Positions 1 to 8,271 of a DNA stretch of 64,000 nt are shown piece by piece (position 1 is the stretch's first letter; each line of letters begins with the position of its first letter). The translations under genes and the position numbers were made by a program. Below the pieces are notes generated by a model, which did no database searches, was not told the origin of the DNA, and saw only the letters and a list, made by a program, of their open reading frames with translations. Source of the DNA: Leptolyngbya sp. PCC 7375 (lineage in GTDB: Bacteria; Cyanobacteriota; Cyanobacteriia; Phormidesmidales; Phormidesmidaceae); the NCBI RefSeq assembly GCF_000316115.1, contig NZ_JH993797.1, forward strand, positions 7,971,961 through 8,035,960, in the 5' to 3' direction.

Positions 1-706
1 CGTATAGCGCATCGATATCTTCACCGTTGCACTCTAGAACCTTCAGACCGTGGCCTTCTAGTGTCTTCTTAACGCTGTAACCAGGCAAATACTTAGAAGG
101 GTTACCCGCAATGGTGACGTCATTGTCATCAATGAGCAACTTCACATTGATGTGCTGAGCTACCGATAGACGAGCCGCTTCAGCGTCGTTACCTTCCTGC
201 TGGGAACCGTCGGAACCAAGACAGAAAACAGTTTTGCCAGGGTTAGCTAGGGCAACACCATTAACGTAGGGCCACATATGACCCAGACGACCAGAGCTGA
301 ATTTTACACCGGGGGTAAGACCCAGCTCAGGGTGTCCGGGGAGGTGAGAACCGGCAGCACGATAGTTCATGAGCTGCTCAGCAGGCAGGTCGCCATTCAG
401 GGCAGACATTAGATACTGGGTACCCACACGGTGTCCGGCTTCATCAAAGAAGGTGGGGACATAGCTGTCAGGCGCACCACGGAAAAGAGCATCCATGAGC
501 ATGACTTCGGGGACGGTATCGTAGGGGCCACCAGTATGACCGCCCACACCCCGCGCAGCACCGGTTGCTGTAAAGAAGACAATGGCATCGCGGCAAAGTT
601 GAATATTTGCTTTGATAGCCTCACGCTGCTCATCAGTCAGCGTCGGTGTAGACGGATCAAGACTAATACGCTGGTAAGCGCCCAAGTCGATTGGAAATGC
701 AGCCAT
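1..706 (-). CDS. Transketolase-like protein, N-terminal 235 residues (runs off window)
   Basis: Thiamine-diphosphate enzyme of the transketolase family, which moves two-carbon ketol units between sugar phosphates (Calvin and pentose phosphate cycles). The start ATG at 706-704 (MAAFPIDLGAYQ) follows a GGGAG motif. Visible family features are the HTGGPYDTVPEV stretch near residue 57, PGHPELGLTPGVKFSSG with the family's glycine- and histidine-rich substrate pocket, and the diphosphate-binding motif GSDGS followed about 25 residues later by IDDND. The sequence differs at its N-terminus from the standard cyanobacterial Tkt I remember (which starts with a SIRFLAIDAV-type segment), so this may be the second, paralogous transketolase known in many cyanobacteria. 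The C-terminal two thirds lie outside the window. Confidence 0.85.
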   Translation of the reverse strand, partial: MAAFPIDLGAYQRISLDPSTPTLTDEQREAIKANIQLCRDAIVFFTATGAARGVGGHTGGPYDTVPEVMLMDALFRGAPDSYVPTFFDEAGHRVGTQYLMSALNGDLPAEQLMNYRAAGSHLPGHPELGLTPGVKFSSGRLGHMWPYVNGVALANPGKTVFCLGSDGSQQEGNDAEAARLSVAQHINVKLLIDDNDVTIAGNPSKYLPGYSVKKTLEGHGLKVLECNGEDIDALY

Positions 707-806
707 GTCATATCTCCCTTGTGACGTTTGTTGTCAAGGGGTATTCTCGCATTCCATGGAACCGGATGCATGGAAATTAGACAGGTTTGTATTGAGGAAT
801 ACTGAT

Positions 807-1295
807 TTAACTCGCACTCCATTCTTCAGAACAGCTATAGATGTATTGCAGATCAAGATATTGAGCGATGAGTTCAAACATTGTATAGGGCCGAATGGGT
901 TTGGTAATAATGTCATCAAACCCGCCGACATTCACTTGATGGGCACAGGCCAATGCTGGTTGTGCAGTCAGGGCAATGATTTTTGTAAGGTTTTGCCGCT
1001 GCTCCATGGTTTCGGCGGTGCGAATCAGACGTGTGGCCTCGCGACCATCCATCCCAGGCATCAGCAAGTCCATAAATATGAGCTGGGGTTGCCACTGTTC
1101 CCAACGAGTGAAGGCATCGGCCCCATTAACGGCCTGGCTGACAGCAAAACCACTGCGTTGCAATAAACGCATCAACAAGGTGCGATTTACGGGATGGTCA
1201 TCCACCACTAGCACACGGCAAGGAGGCTGATCTGGACGAAGACGCGGTAGCAGACAAGGTAATCGTTTGAGGGTGGGCTTTGTTAGAAGTGCCAT
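807..1295 (-). CDS. Stand-alone response regulator receiver domain
   Basis: A single REC domain of about 120 residues after a basic, proline-rich leader of about 25. The acidic pair sits in VLVVDDH, the phospho-acceptor aspartate in IFMDLLMPGMDG, the conserved threonine in IIALTA and the lysine in ITKPIRP. No output domain follows. The DQPPCRVLVVDDHPVNR entry and the receiver type are those usually found at the C-terminus of hybrid histidine kinases, so this may be a detached receiver or the relic of a larger kinase; a stop codon lies just upstream in frame (1331-1329). The ATG at 1295 is chosen over TTG at 1319; neither has a clear ribosome site. No kinase gene adjoins it. Confidence 0.75.
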   Translation of the reverse strand: MALLTKPTLKRLPCLLPRLRPDQPPCRVLVVDDHPVNRTLLMRLLQRSGFAVSQAVNGADAFTRWEQWQPQLIFMDLLMPGMDGREATRLIRTAETMEQRQNLTKIIALTAQPALACAHQVNVGGFDDIITKPIRPYTMFELIAQYLDLQYIYSCSEEWSAS

Positions 1296-1694
1296 GGTGA
1301 CTGGAATTGCTAGCAACAAAACAACGGGTCAGCACTGCGTCAATTAGTAGATGGCCAAGCTTAAAATTAAAATCTAAACGGGTGGGAACAAGGTATAAAA
1401 ACAGTTTGTGAATAAGCCTGACGCTGTACTAGCAACTTTGGGGAGGATGGTGAAAGGCTGGGTATTCAACGGCTCATTCACCCACGTAAAAATTCTTGCC
1501 CTGAAGATTTACGATGCATCGCTCACCAAAAGTGTTTGATGTTTCCAGGTTGCCTCAAAGAGTGTGAAGTTATGGTGCCTCTTCATGGAAAACTCATAAA
1601 GATATTACGGGTAGATGGAAATCTCTTAAACTTACTGAGACTTTTCCTGATAACGCCAAACGCTTATGCGACAGGGCTTTGGCCGATTACCGAG
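1296..1694. other. Intergenic gap without recognised gene
   Basis: About 400 bases between the receiver gene and the end of crtL. I see no convincing coding region on either strand; the short frame at 1536-1724 on the + strand overlaps crtL and shows no family resemblance. Confidence 0.5.
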
Positions 1695-2939
1695 TTAAAC
1701 TTTACCCATCAGCGACTTGAATAACAGTTGTCCATCGGTGCCGACGCCCCCCATGAGTCCGCCGCGTACCCGGTTCGTTGTTTGGCTAAACATGGTGACC
1801 ATGGCCATGACCAGTTCAAAGGGGGATAGGGTATCGGCTAAGAAGCCTGCCCACTTGGTCTGGGGTAATTTGAAGAAGCTGTCAAAAAATTGGCACAGTT
1901 CACGATGGTTAAAGCGCATCAGGGTTTCTAAACCAAACTGATAAATGTGATGCTTGCGTAAACGCTCGGTGGTCCATAGGGTTTGCCAACCTGCTTGGGC
2001 AAGCGCTTCCCCCACGTCTCCGTTAGAAATAGCTGTGGCGATCGCAACCGCCACAGCCGGAGCCCGCCGCAGCATTGCCCCCACCATGTAACCCGTAGCT
2101 GGATGCACCATACTGGCCGCACCGCCAAACCCCAACACCCGCTGGTTCAAATCCGGCAGCGGCATATTCATGGGAAACAGGCAATATTCCGTGTGATGTA
2201 CTTCGCTAACTTCCACACCATCTGCCTTAAACCGCTTCTGCAGCCGGTCTTTTAGGGTGTCGTAGGCCATTGCCGGAGACAGGGCCAGGGAGGTTTCCTC
2301 CACAAAAAACACGTCATTGCCCATGTCCATGGCATAGAGGAAGGTGGGTGGACCGGCCAGTTCCTCGGCTGACAGGTGCTCTGCCCGATAGTCCATCAGA
2401 GAAAACTGCCCCGGTGCCACGGGAGGTTTGGAAAATTTGCCCACAACGCCATAGGCCACCTGGTAGGCCACAGGCGGATTCTTAGATATAGATCGCTGCA
2501 CCAGAGCGGCATTGTGGCCAGTGGTATCAATAACGAGTTTGGCTTTAAAGTCTTCGCCCGCTTCAGTAGTCACACAGCTGTGGTCGCTAGTGTGGGTCAC
2601 AGTCGCAGCCTTGCCACAGTGCCAGGTCATTTCCTTCAGCTGATGTAGGAAATGCTGCTGTAGCTTGTCTTTATCAAATAGACCGTAGTCGCGATGGTGA
2701 CGTGTGGGCTGAGTGGCGGCTTCTCGGCCAAAATAGCTAACGGTGTTTTGCCAGCTTTGCCCTAATAAGTCCTTAAGGCCCAGCTCTTCTAGTTCATCAC
2801 ACCAGACACCATAGGTATTGGGCCAGGGAGTATCTGGTTTTGTCGGAGCCAGGCCTTGGAGGGATAAACCATAGTTGGCTAAAGCGGATGCCATGATCAG
2901 TGCGGCAGGCCCTGCCCCGATGATTAATACGTCAAACAC
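1695..2939 (-). CDS. crtL: Lycopene cyclase, CrtL type
   Basis: Flavoprotein that closes the psi ends of lycopene to give beta-ionone rings, the step leading to beta-carotene. It has an N-terminal Rossmann dinucleotide motif (DVLIIGAGPAAL), the family segment NTYGVWCDELEELGL, then VIDTTGH, the MDYR segment, FLYAMDMGNDVFFVEETSLA, CLFPMNMPLP and GFGGAASMVHPATGYMVG, all characteristic of plant/cyanobacterial CrtL cyclases. I chose the GTG at 2939 (VFDVLIIG) because it aligns with the usual MFDxLxIG start and has a GGGAGA motif upstream; an ATG at 2978 would add 13 residues. The gene is single and divergent from glycerate kinase. The length, 414 residues, is normal for the family. Confidence 0.9.
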   Translation of the reverse strand: MFDVLIIGAGPAALIMASALANYGLSLQGLAPTKPDTPWPNTYGVWCDELEELGLKDLLGQSWQNTVSYFGREAATQPTRHHRDYGLFDKDKLQQHFLHQLKEMTWHCGKAATVTHTSDHSCVTTEAGEDFKAKLVIDTTGHNAALVQRSISKNPPVAYQVAYGVVGKFSKPPVAPGQFSLMDYRAEHLSAEELAGPPTFLYAMDMGNDVFFVEETSLALSPAMAYDTLKDRLQKRFKADGVEVSEVHHTEYCLFPMNMPLPDLNQRVLGFGGAASMVHPATGYMVGAMLRRAPAVAVAIATAISNGDVGEALAQAGWQTLWTTERLRKHHIYQFGLETLMRFNHRELCQFFDSFFKLPQTKWAGFLADTLSPFELVMAMVTMFSQTTNRVRGGLMGGVGTDGQLLFKSLMGKV

Positions 2940-2999
2940 CGTCTTGATTCTCCCAAATATCCCTATGGTTATTATCACCCTAACGGGAAATTACCGATT

Positions 3000-3022
3000 G
3001 TAGAGACGTTCTATGTCTCTAC
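3000..3022. repeat. Short inverted repeat GTAGAGAC...GTCTCTAC
   Basis: An 8-bp stem with a 7-base loop in the divergent crtL/glycerate kinase region. It resembles the dispersed GTAGAGACG-type palindromes scattered in cyanobacterial genomes. Confidence 0.5.
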
Positions 3023-3177
3023 GATGGATGGTTTGATGATGGTCGTAAATTGGCGATTTTACGAATTCGCGATTTTAGGACGAGATCCCTACGATTGGCC
3101 CGTCCGGAACATTTTGCTCACGGTGGTCTATCGATGATATCTGAAGCCACCTATATTGATTACTTAGAAATCAGGCT

Positions 3178-4497
3178 ATGCTCTCCCCCACTCCTGTTGC
3201 ACTACCTAATCAGACTATGTCGTCCGCCGATCTGCTGCGAGAATTATTTGATGCTGCCGTTGCTGCGGCCATGCCCCAAGAACAGGTGGCCCGTGCCCTA
3301 GAGCCTTACCTCAAACCAAAACCCATAGGACGGGTAGTGGTGGTTGGCATTGGTAAATCCGCTGCCGCCATGGCCAAGGCTGTGGAAAATACCTGGGCAA
3401 AGGCAGGCAACACAGAACCCATCGAAGGTTTGGTGATTACCCGCTACGGTCACGTTGTCCCCACCCAATCCATCGAAGTGATCGAAGCAGGACATCCGGT
3501 GCCCGATGCCAACGGCATGGGGGGAGCCCAGCAAATTTTCCAGCGGGTGCAGACCTTGACCGCTGATGATTTGGTGATTTGCTTGATTTCGGGCGGCGGC
3601 TCGGCCCTGTTTACCCTGCCACCAGAAGGCATCAGTCTAGAAAATCTAGCGGACATCAACCGTCAACTGCTGGCGTCAGGGGCGGATATCGTTTCTATGA
3701 ATACGGTGCGTAAGTCGTTGTCCTGCTCCTCGGGGGGACGCCTATCGGCAGCGGCGTATCCGGCCAAGGTGGTATCGCTGATTATTTCTGATGTGGCGGG
3801 GGACAGCCTCAGCGCCATCGCCTCTGGTCCCACCGTGGGAGATGCGGCCACAGCCGCCGATGCCCTGGAAATCATCGACCGGTATCGGATCACCATTCCC
3901 AATCACATTCGGGATTATCTAATGCGTAATCCTAACCCCGTCATTCCTCCGGAGGATCAGCGGCTGAGTACCACCACCAACCATCTGATTGCGACGCCGC
4001 AACAGTCATTGGAAGCAGCAGCCAAGGTTGCGATCGCAAGCGGCTATACTCCCCTGATCCTTAGCGATGCCATTGAAGGGGAAGCCCGCGATGTCGCCCT
4101 GGTCCACGGAGCCATTGCCCGTCAAGCCAAACGCCATCAGCAACCCATTGCCCCGCCCTGCGTCATCCTCTCCGGCGGCGAAACCACCGTTACCGTCAAA
4201 CAAAACTTTGTTGGCAAAGGCGGCCGCAATAGCGAGTTTCTATTGGCCCTGGCCAGTTACCTGGACGGCGAAACCGGCATCACCGCCATCGCCTGCGACA
4301 CCGACGGCATCGACGGCAGCGAAAACAATGCCGGAGCCCTGATTACACCAGACCTCTGGCGCACAGGACGCAATCCGCAGAAATATCTAAACACCCACGA
4401 CAGCTATAGCTTTTTTGAATCCATTGGAGCACTAGTGGTGACCGGACCAACATTGACCAATGTGAATGACTTTCGGGCCATCGTTGTTGAAGGATAA
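3178..4497 (+). CDS. Glycerate 2-kinase (MOFRL / GckA-TtuD family)
   Basis: Phosphorylates D-glycerate to 2-phosphoglycerate, feeding photorespiratory or glyoxylate-derived glycerate into lower glycolysis. The family is also labelled hydroxypyruvate reductase (TtuD) in some databases. Family features are VVVVGIGKSAAAMAKA near residue 52, the EAGHPVPD motif, the glycine-rich CLISGGGSALF loop, NTVRKSLSCSSGGRL, SDVAGD and DxxxIASGPT, and in the C-terminal MOFRL domain GGETTVTV, GKGGRNSEFLLA and ACDTDGIDG. At 439 residues it is full length. A second in-frame ATG lies at 3217. It stands alone; a 44-bp tandem repeat array follows its stop. Confidence 0.88.
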   Translation: MLSPTPVALPNQTMSSADLLRELFDAAVAAAMPQEQVARALEPYLKPKPIGRVVVVGIGKSAAAMAKAVENTWAKAGNTEPIEGLVITRYGHVVPTQSIEVIEAGHPVPDANGMGGAQQIFQRVQTLTADDLVICLISGGGSALFTLPPEGISLENLADINRQLLASGADIVSMNTVRKSLSCSSGGRLSAAAYPAKVVSLIISDVAGDSLSAIASGPTVGDAATAADALEIIDRYRITIPNHIRDYLMRNPNPVIPPEDQRLSTTTNHLIATPQQSLEAAAKVAIASGYTPLILSDAIEGEARDVALVHGAIARQAKRHQQPIAPPCVILSGGETTVTVKQNFVGKGGRNSEFLLALASYLDGETGITAIACDTDGIDGSENNAGALITPDLWRTGRNPQKYLNTHDSYSFFESIGALVVTGPTLTNVNDFRAIVVEG

Positions 4498-4538
4498 AAC
4501 CCTTTGTTGCCGCTGGTTTCGACTTCGCTCAACCAGCT

Positions 4539-4698
4539 AACGATACCCGAGGGGTGAGCGAAGCCGATTCTGCTTAACTCGAAACAATACCCGAGGGGTG
4601 AGCGAAGCCGATTCTGCTTAACTCGAAACAATATCCGAGGGGTGAGCGAAGCCGATTCTGCTTAACTCGAAACAATACCCGAGGGGTGAGCGAAGCCG
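4539..4698. repeat. Tandem array of a 44-bp unit (3 full copies plus partial)
   Basis: Head-to-tail copies start at 4539, 4583, 4627 and 4671, the last ending about 4698. Each carries the core CCGAGGGGTGAGCGAAGCCG. The copies are nearly identical (single changes such as CGATAC/CAATAC/CAATATC), with no unique spacers. The related half-palindrome GGTTTCGACTTCGCTCAACC at 4515-4534 lies just upstream, so the unit derives from a dispersed cyanobacterial palindromic repeat that has amplified between two convergent genes. Confidence 0.9.
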
Positions 4699-4703
4699 AA
4701 CCC

Positions 4704-5030
4704 CTACTCCTCACACACTTCCCCATCATCCGCTGCCGCCAGCACCGAGGCCAACACGCCTGGAAATTTGGCTTCCAGCTCATCTACGCGCAATGAATTC
4801 AAATGCTGGGTGCCCACCTTCTCGGTATGGACGATGCCAGCTTCGCGCAGAATTTTAAAGTGATGCGACAGGGTGGATTTGGCAATCTCATCACCACCGC
4901 AGCTGCGACAAGCTTGCTCGCCTTTTTGGGCGATGGTTTTGACAATTTTTAGCCTGACTGGATCACCCAGGGCGTACAGCACCTCTGCCAGGGTTATTTG
5001 GTTTGTATCTGGATGGGAAATTGGACGCAT
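4704..5030 (-). CDS. ArsR-family winged-helix transcriptional regulator
   Basis: A 108-residue DNA-binding protein with the ArsR fold: ALGDPVRLKIVKTIAQ as helix one, the recognition helix in AKSTLSHHFKILREAGIVHTEK, then the beta-wing. Cysteines at about residues 41 and 44 (ACRSCGG) could be thiol or metal sensing. The gene is divergent from trxA, with 168 bases between the starts, so it may control trxA or itself; that link is inference. The start ATG at 5030 gives MRPISHPDTNQ, the expected family length. Confidence 0.85.
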   Translation of the reverse strand: MRPISHPDTNQITLAEVLYALGDPVRLKIVKTIAQKGEQACRSCGGDEIAKSTLSHHFKILREAGIVHTEKVGTQHLNSLRVDELEAKFPGVLASVLAAADDGEVCEE

Positions 5031-5198
5031 ACTTGCATTATGACACGGGGCTATGTCAGTAAAAATGGGAGTGGGCGGATGACCGTCCTTTATTAGTTCA
5101 ATTTTATGGAACTATAATTGATTCACCCAGCAAATGCAGAAGGGCCTCGATAGGGCTACTGTATTACTGGCGCTTTGGTTTTTCAGGAGGTCAAAAAG

Positions 5199-5534
5199 AT
5201 GGCTACAAATGCATTGGTCAATGAAGTTTCAGATGCCGATTTTCAGAATGATGTACTGGGCAGTGATATCCCCGTACTAGTCGACTTTTGGGCACCCTGG
5301 TGTGGCCCTTGTCGCATGGTGGCACCTGTTGTAGATGAGGTGGCTACTAAGTTTGAAGGCCGAGTCAAAGTCCTCAAGCTCAATGTAGACGACAATCCTA
5401 AAAGTGCCAGTGACTACGGTGTGCGCAGCATTCCCACACTGCTAATTTTCAAGGATGGTAAAGTGGCTGATACTGTCGTTGGGGCTGTACCCGCTAGCAC
5501 CTTGTCAAGCACCCTTGAGAAATATTTGGATTAG
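5199..5534 (+). CDS. trxA: Thioredoxin
   Basis: A 111-residue dithiol-disulfide oxidoreductase with the canonical active site WCGPC inside VLVDFWAPWCGPCRMVAP, the conserved DDNP segment and the cis-proline in VRSIPTLLIF. The ATG at 5199 is set by a perfect AGGAGG at 5185-5190; an upstream TTG (5175) in frame is not needed. It works in the cytosol, reducing target enzymes with electrons from thioredoxin reductase. It is single, divergent from an ArsR-type regulator, and followed by a hairpin terminator. Confidence 0.95.
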   Translation: MATNALVNEVSDADFQNDVLGSDIPVLVDFWAPWCGPCRMVAPVVDEVATKFEGRVKVLKLNVDDNPKSASDYGVRSIPTLLIFKDGKVADTVVGAVPASTLSSTLEKYLD

Positions 5535-5580
5535 GTTACGCATAACAGCGTAAAACTCAAAAGAAAGCTTAGAATTACAG

Positions 5581-5625
5581 CCTGTCTCTTGCTCTAGCCA
5601 GTATCAAAGGGACAGGTTTGTCTTT
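5581..5625 (+). terminator. Rho-independent terminator after trxA
   Basis: The stem CCTGTCTCTT pairs (one wobble) with AAGGGACAGG across a 16-base loop and is followed by TTTGTCTTT. It lies about 47 bases after the trxA stop. Confidence 0.6.
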
Positions 5626-5660
5626 AGACACTCGTTTTTTAAAGTTAGGTTAGTCAACCC

Positions 5661-5966
5661 ATGAGCTACTCTGATCCCTCTTCTCCCAACTCAACACCAC
5701 CGGAATCTGATCCAGAAACGACTACAGAAGAATTTGTGGTAAATAGCGACAACCTGGTTAGCAAAGTACAAGAGCTAATTAATGAGAGTAATGTGCGACG
5801 GATTTTGATTAAAAATGCTGAAGGCCGCACATTGTTAGAAATTCCCCTGACAGCGGGCCTAGTGGGTGGAGCCGTGGGTCTGGCCTTTTTTGCACCGCTG
5901 GTTGCGATCGCATCCGTTGGCATGCTGGTTGCCCGCTTTACCCTAGTTGTCGAACGCCGTGCCTAG
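5661..5966 (+). CDS. DUF4342 domain protein
   Basis: A 101-residue protein with an acidic, low-complexity N-terminus (residues 1-25), then the DUF4342 core: VVNSDNLVSKVQELINESNVRR, ILIKNAEGRTLLEIPLT and a hydrophobic glycine-rich C-terminal segment (GLVGGAVGLAFFAPLVAIASVGML) ending in TLVVERRA. The hydrophobic segment could associate with membranes. No biochemical function is established that I know of. It is a single gene ended by its own strong terminator. Confidence 0.8.
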   Translation: MSYSDPSSPNSTPPESDPETTTEEFVVNSDNLVSKVQELINESNVRRILIKNAEGRTLLEIPLTAGLVGGAVGLAFFAPLVAIASVGMLVARFTLVVERRA

Positions 5967-6044
5967 GCCCATCGTCTCTTTTTTCACACTCACCTTGCTA
6001 GGGACACAGTAGAGGCAACAAAAAGTCTTACCCCTACCCTTGTT

Positions 6045-6085
6045 TCCACCCAGCCTGTCAGCTTAAAGGATTGGGTGGATTTTTT
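6045..6085 (+). terminator. Rho-independent terminator after the DUF4342 gene
   Basis: The perfect 8-bp stem TCCACCCA (6045-6052) / TGGGTGGA (6072-6079) is followed by TTTTTTG. Confidence 0.75.
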
Positions 6086-6172
6086 GTAACCTGTGGTCAT
6101 ATCAGAGTCAGATTTTAGTGGCATACTAAAGCCTTATTTCTAGTCACTAATTTGTTGTTTCAAGCATTTACC

Positions 6173-7192
6173 ATGTCAGGGTTATACAAATGGGATAAAC
6201 GATATTGGCTTATTTTCCTGCTGCTGGCGTCTGCAGGATTTTTCATACACTATAGTTTTTGGCAAACACCGGCTGAAGAGCTACAGGGCCATGATATGTA
6301 CTATATCTGGCTAGAGGGCAAGCGCATTCTAGCCGGGGAAAATCCCTATGCCAGAGTTCTGGCAGGCAACCTCAGGGAAAATGATAAATATGCCACTTAT
6401 TTTCCCATTGCCTATCTTGTATCTGCGCTAGTGCAAAAACTTGGGTTTCTAGACTATCGCGACTGGCTATATTTTTGGCGACCCACAGCCTTTATATTCC
6501 ACATGGGTATCGTTGCTCTAACGTTACGATACTTTCAAAAGCGTCGGTTGTGGCTATTGGGGACAGCGGCCTCGCTTATTCTCTTGCTAGGCCGCTGGAG
6601 TATTTATATTATTCGTGTCCATCATCTAGAATTTGCAGCCATTTTCTTTTTGGTATTCTCCCTGGTTCTTTTAAAGGAGAAACCACGACTCGCTCTGCTG
6701 ATGTTTAGCATCTCCCTGGGCATCAAACAGATCGCTATCTTTTTACTGCCGCTATATCTAATATATCTATGGAAAAAACGCGATAAGTACGCTAAAAATC
6801 TGATTATTGGCTTTTTGATTATTCTCAGTGTGCCGCTGATAACGTCCCTGCCCTTTATTATTTGGGATGCCGATGGCTTCTTTAAGTCTGTTTTGTTCTC
6901 AGCAACACGCCTAGGGGATAGCCACATTGGCGGTGCCCCGTCTATCGATGTGATTCTATTTCAAAATTATCCGTGGCTGGTGGGCCTCAAGGCCAAAGCA
7001 CTGATGCTATTTCTAATGGGGCTTGCCTATCTAAGTTTCTTAACAGAGCGGGTTGGCATTTTTGCAGCTTCTGCAGTCACCATGGTGGCCTTCCTATACT
7101 TTAATTCCGTGTTGTTCTTGCAATACTTTATCTGGCCCCTAAGTTTGATGCCGTTTGCTATGGTGGAAGATAGAAAGGGATTTGCAGATTAG
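6173..7192 (+). CDS. Polytopic membrane protein, GT-C / DUF2029-like glycosyltransferase
   Basis: A 339-residue integral membrane protein with about eight to nine hydrophobic helices (first at residues 14-30, then WRPTAFIFHMGIVALTL, LWLLGTAASLILLLG and others). The first periplasmic-type loop carries GHDMYYIWLEGKRILAGENPYAR and YFPIAYL, the pattern of GT87/DUF2029 polyprenyl-phosphate-sugar-dependent mannosyltransferases (acidic residue after TM1, then GxNPY). A role in glycan or lipid glycosylation is inferred from fold type only. The ATG at 6173 is preferred to an upstream TTG at 6152. No operon partner. Confidence 0.65.
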   Translation: MSGLYKWDKRYWLIFLLLASAGFFIHYSFWQTPAEELQGHDMYYIWLEGKRILAGENPYARVLAGNLRENDKYATYFPIAYLVSALVQKLGFLDYRDWLYFWRPTAFIFHMGIVALTLRYFQKRRLWLLGTAASLILLLGRWSIYIIRVHHLEFAAIFFLVFSLVLLKEKPRLALLMFSISLGIKQIAIFLLPLYLIYLWKKRDKYAKNLIIGFLIILSVPLITSLPFIIWDADGFFKSVLFSATRLGDSHIGGAPSIDVILFQNYPWLVGLKAKALMLFLMGLAYLSFLTERVGIFAASAVTMVAFLYFNSVLFLQYFIWPLSLMPFAMVEDRKGFAD

Positions 7193-7341
7193 CTGATATC
7201 ACCTTAAGTTCCACCTGAATCACTGAGTGGCAAATTTTAAGTCAACCCTCAGCATAATTGAGGCTGGTCTTAGACAGCTGTTGGGGAAGCTCTTAGATTA
7301 GTTGCTTAATTTGGATAGCATCGTAATCTAAGTGGTTTTCA

Positions 7342-7965
7342 ATGGAATCATTGGATCGTTATCTTGAAGCCCTCAAACGCTTGTTTGAAAAAGGCCTCAT
7401 TGAGGTTCCTCCCAGCCTCTCACCAGTTAAAACCGGCGAGATTATCTTTCATGGTGAAGAACCAGCAGAGAAGATTTTTGGCGTCAAAACTGGAAAAGTA
7501 CAGCTGGTGCGCTATCTGGAAAATGGCCAGATGAGTCACCAATACGCCGTCGACAATGGCAGCTGGTTTGGCGAAAGCGCCTTGTTTAATGACGTTTATT
7601 CCAATTCTGCGATCGCAACTGAGCCCTCTCTCATTGTTGCTATCCCCAAACAGGCGTTTCTCACCCTATTACATCAAGATCCTGAGATTTCCCTTATTTT
7701 TATCAGTGAATTAACAGAACAGCTCCACATCGCCAAAAACATCATGACATTGCGATGTATCCGTTCCGCTAGCGACCGTGTACTAGCCTATCTCTACAAT
7801 TTAAAAACACCGGGGCAAAACATCTGTGTTCTCAATTGCCCGATCAAAGCCATTGCCGAGCAAATTTGCCTGACACCAGAGGTGGTTTCACGCTCGTTAC
7901 GAAAATTGCAAGACGATGGCATTATTCAACGTAATCAGCGCAAAATTATATTTCTGGAGGGATAG
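7342..7965 (+). CDS. Crp/Fnr-family transcriptional regulator
   Basis: A 207-residue regulator with an N-terminal cyclic-nucleotide-binding-like beta-barrel (about residues 25-115; GEIIFHGEEPAEKIFGVKTGKVQLVR and GSWFGESALF), a dimerisation helix, and a C-terminal Crp-type helix-turn-helix (about 158-200; CPIKAIAEQICLTPEVVSRSLRKLQDDGII). The barrel has GESALF in place of the cAMP-contact GELAL-RAA signature, so the effector is unclear. The gene lies upstream of a histidine kinase gene on the same strand but 306 bases away, so the two are probably separate transcripts. Confidence 0.85.
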   Translation: MESLDRYLEALKRLFEKGLIEVPPSLSPVKTGEIIFHGEEPAEKIFGVKTGKVQLVRYLENGQMSHQYAVDNGSWFGESALFNDVYSNSAIATEPSLIVAIPKQAFLTLLHQDPEISLIFISELTEQLHIAKNIMTLRCIRSASDRVLAYLYNLKTPGQNICVLNCPIKAIAEQICLTPEVVSRSLRKLQDDGIIQRNQRKIIFLEG

Positions 7966-8271
7966 ATGTAGCTAGTACGCTGTGGCGTAGGTTTACCCAC
8001 TATTACATGTGGATGGGTGGATGCGATCGCTTGAGCTATCAGATATTGCAGCCCCCTTTTTCCACGTTTGACGGCTTTGAGGGCAGACTCTAAGCAGTCA
8101 AACAACTTGTTAATGCCGTATGCAAGATTGCACCACCCTAATCACCGTAAATCTTAAGAATCTTTTTTGATTTCAGCCTGGATTTCAATTTTCTTAACAA
8201 ACTTGATTTGAATCATAGATTCTCAGGGTTTACTCATCTAAAATTCTGGGAAATCTCATCTAAGTGATTCC
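7966..8271. other. Intergenic region upstream of the GAF-PAS kinase
   Basis: About 306 bases containing one HIP1 site (near 8022) and AT-rich sequence before the kinase start. No gene or clear regulatory element recognised. Confidence 0.4.

Noticed and set aside
1536..1724. 62-codon + strand frame near the crtL end
   Set aside because: No ribosome site or recognisable domain, and it overlaps the crtL 3' end.
3050..3301. + strand frame preceding glycerate kinase
   Set aside because: It overlaps the kinase start in another frame and has arginine-rich, non-protein-like composition.
4539..4698. Possible CRISPR array
   Set aside because: The copies are contiguous 44-bp tandem units with no unique spacers, and no cas genes are near.
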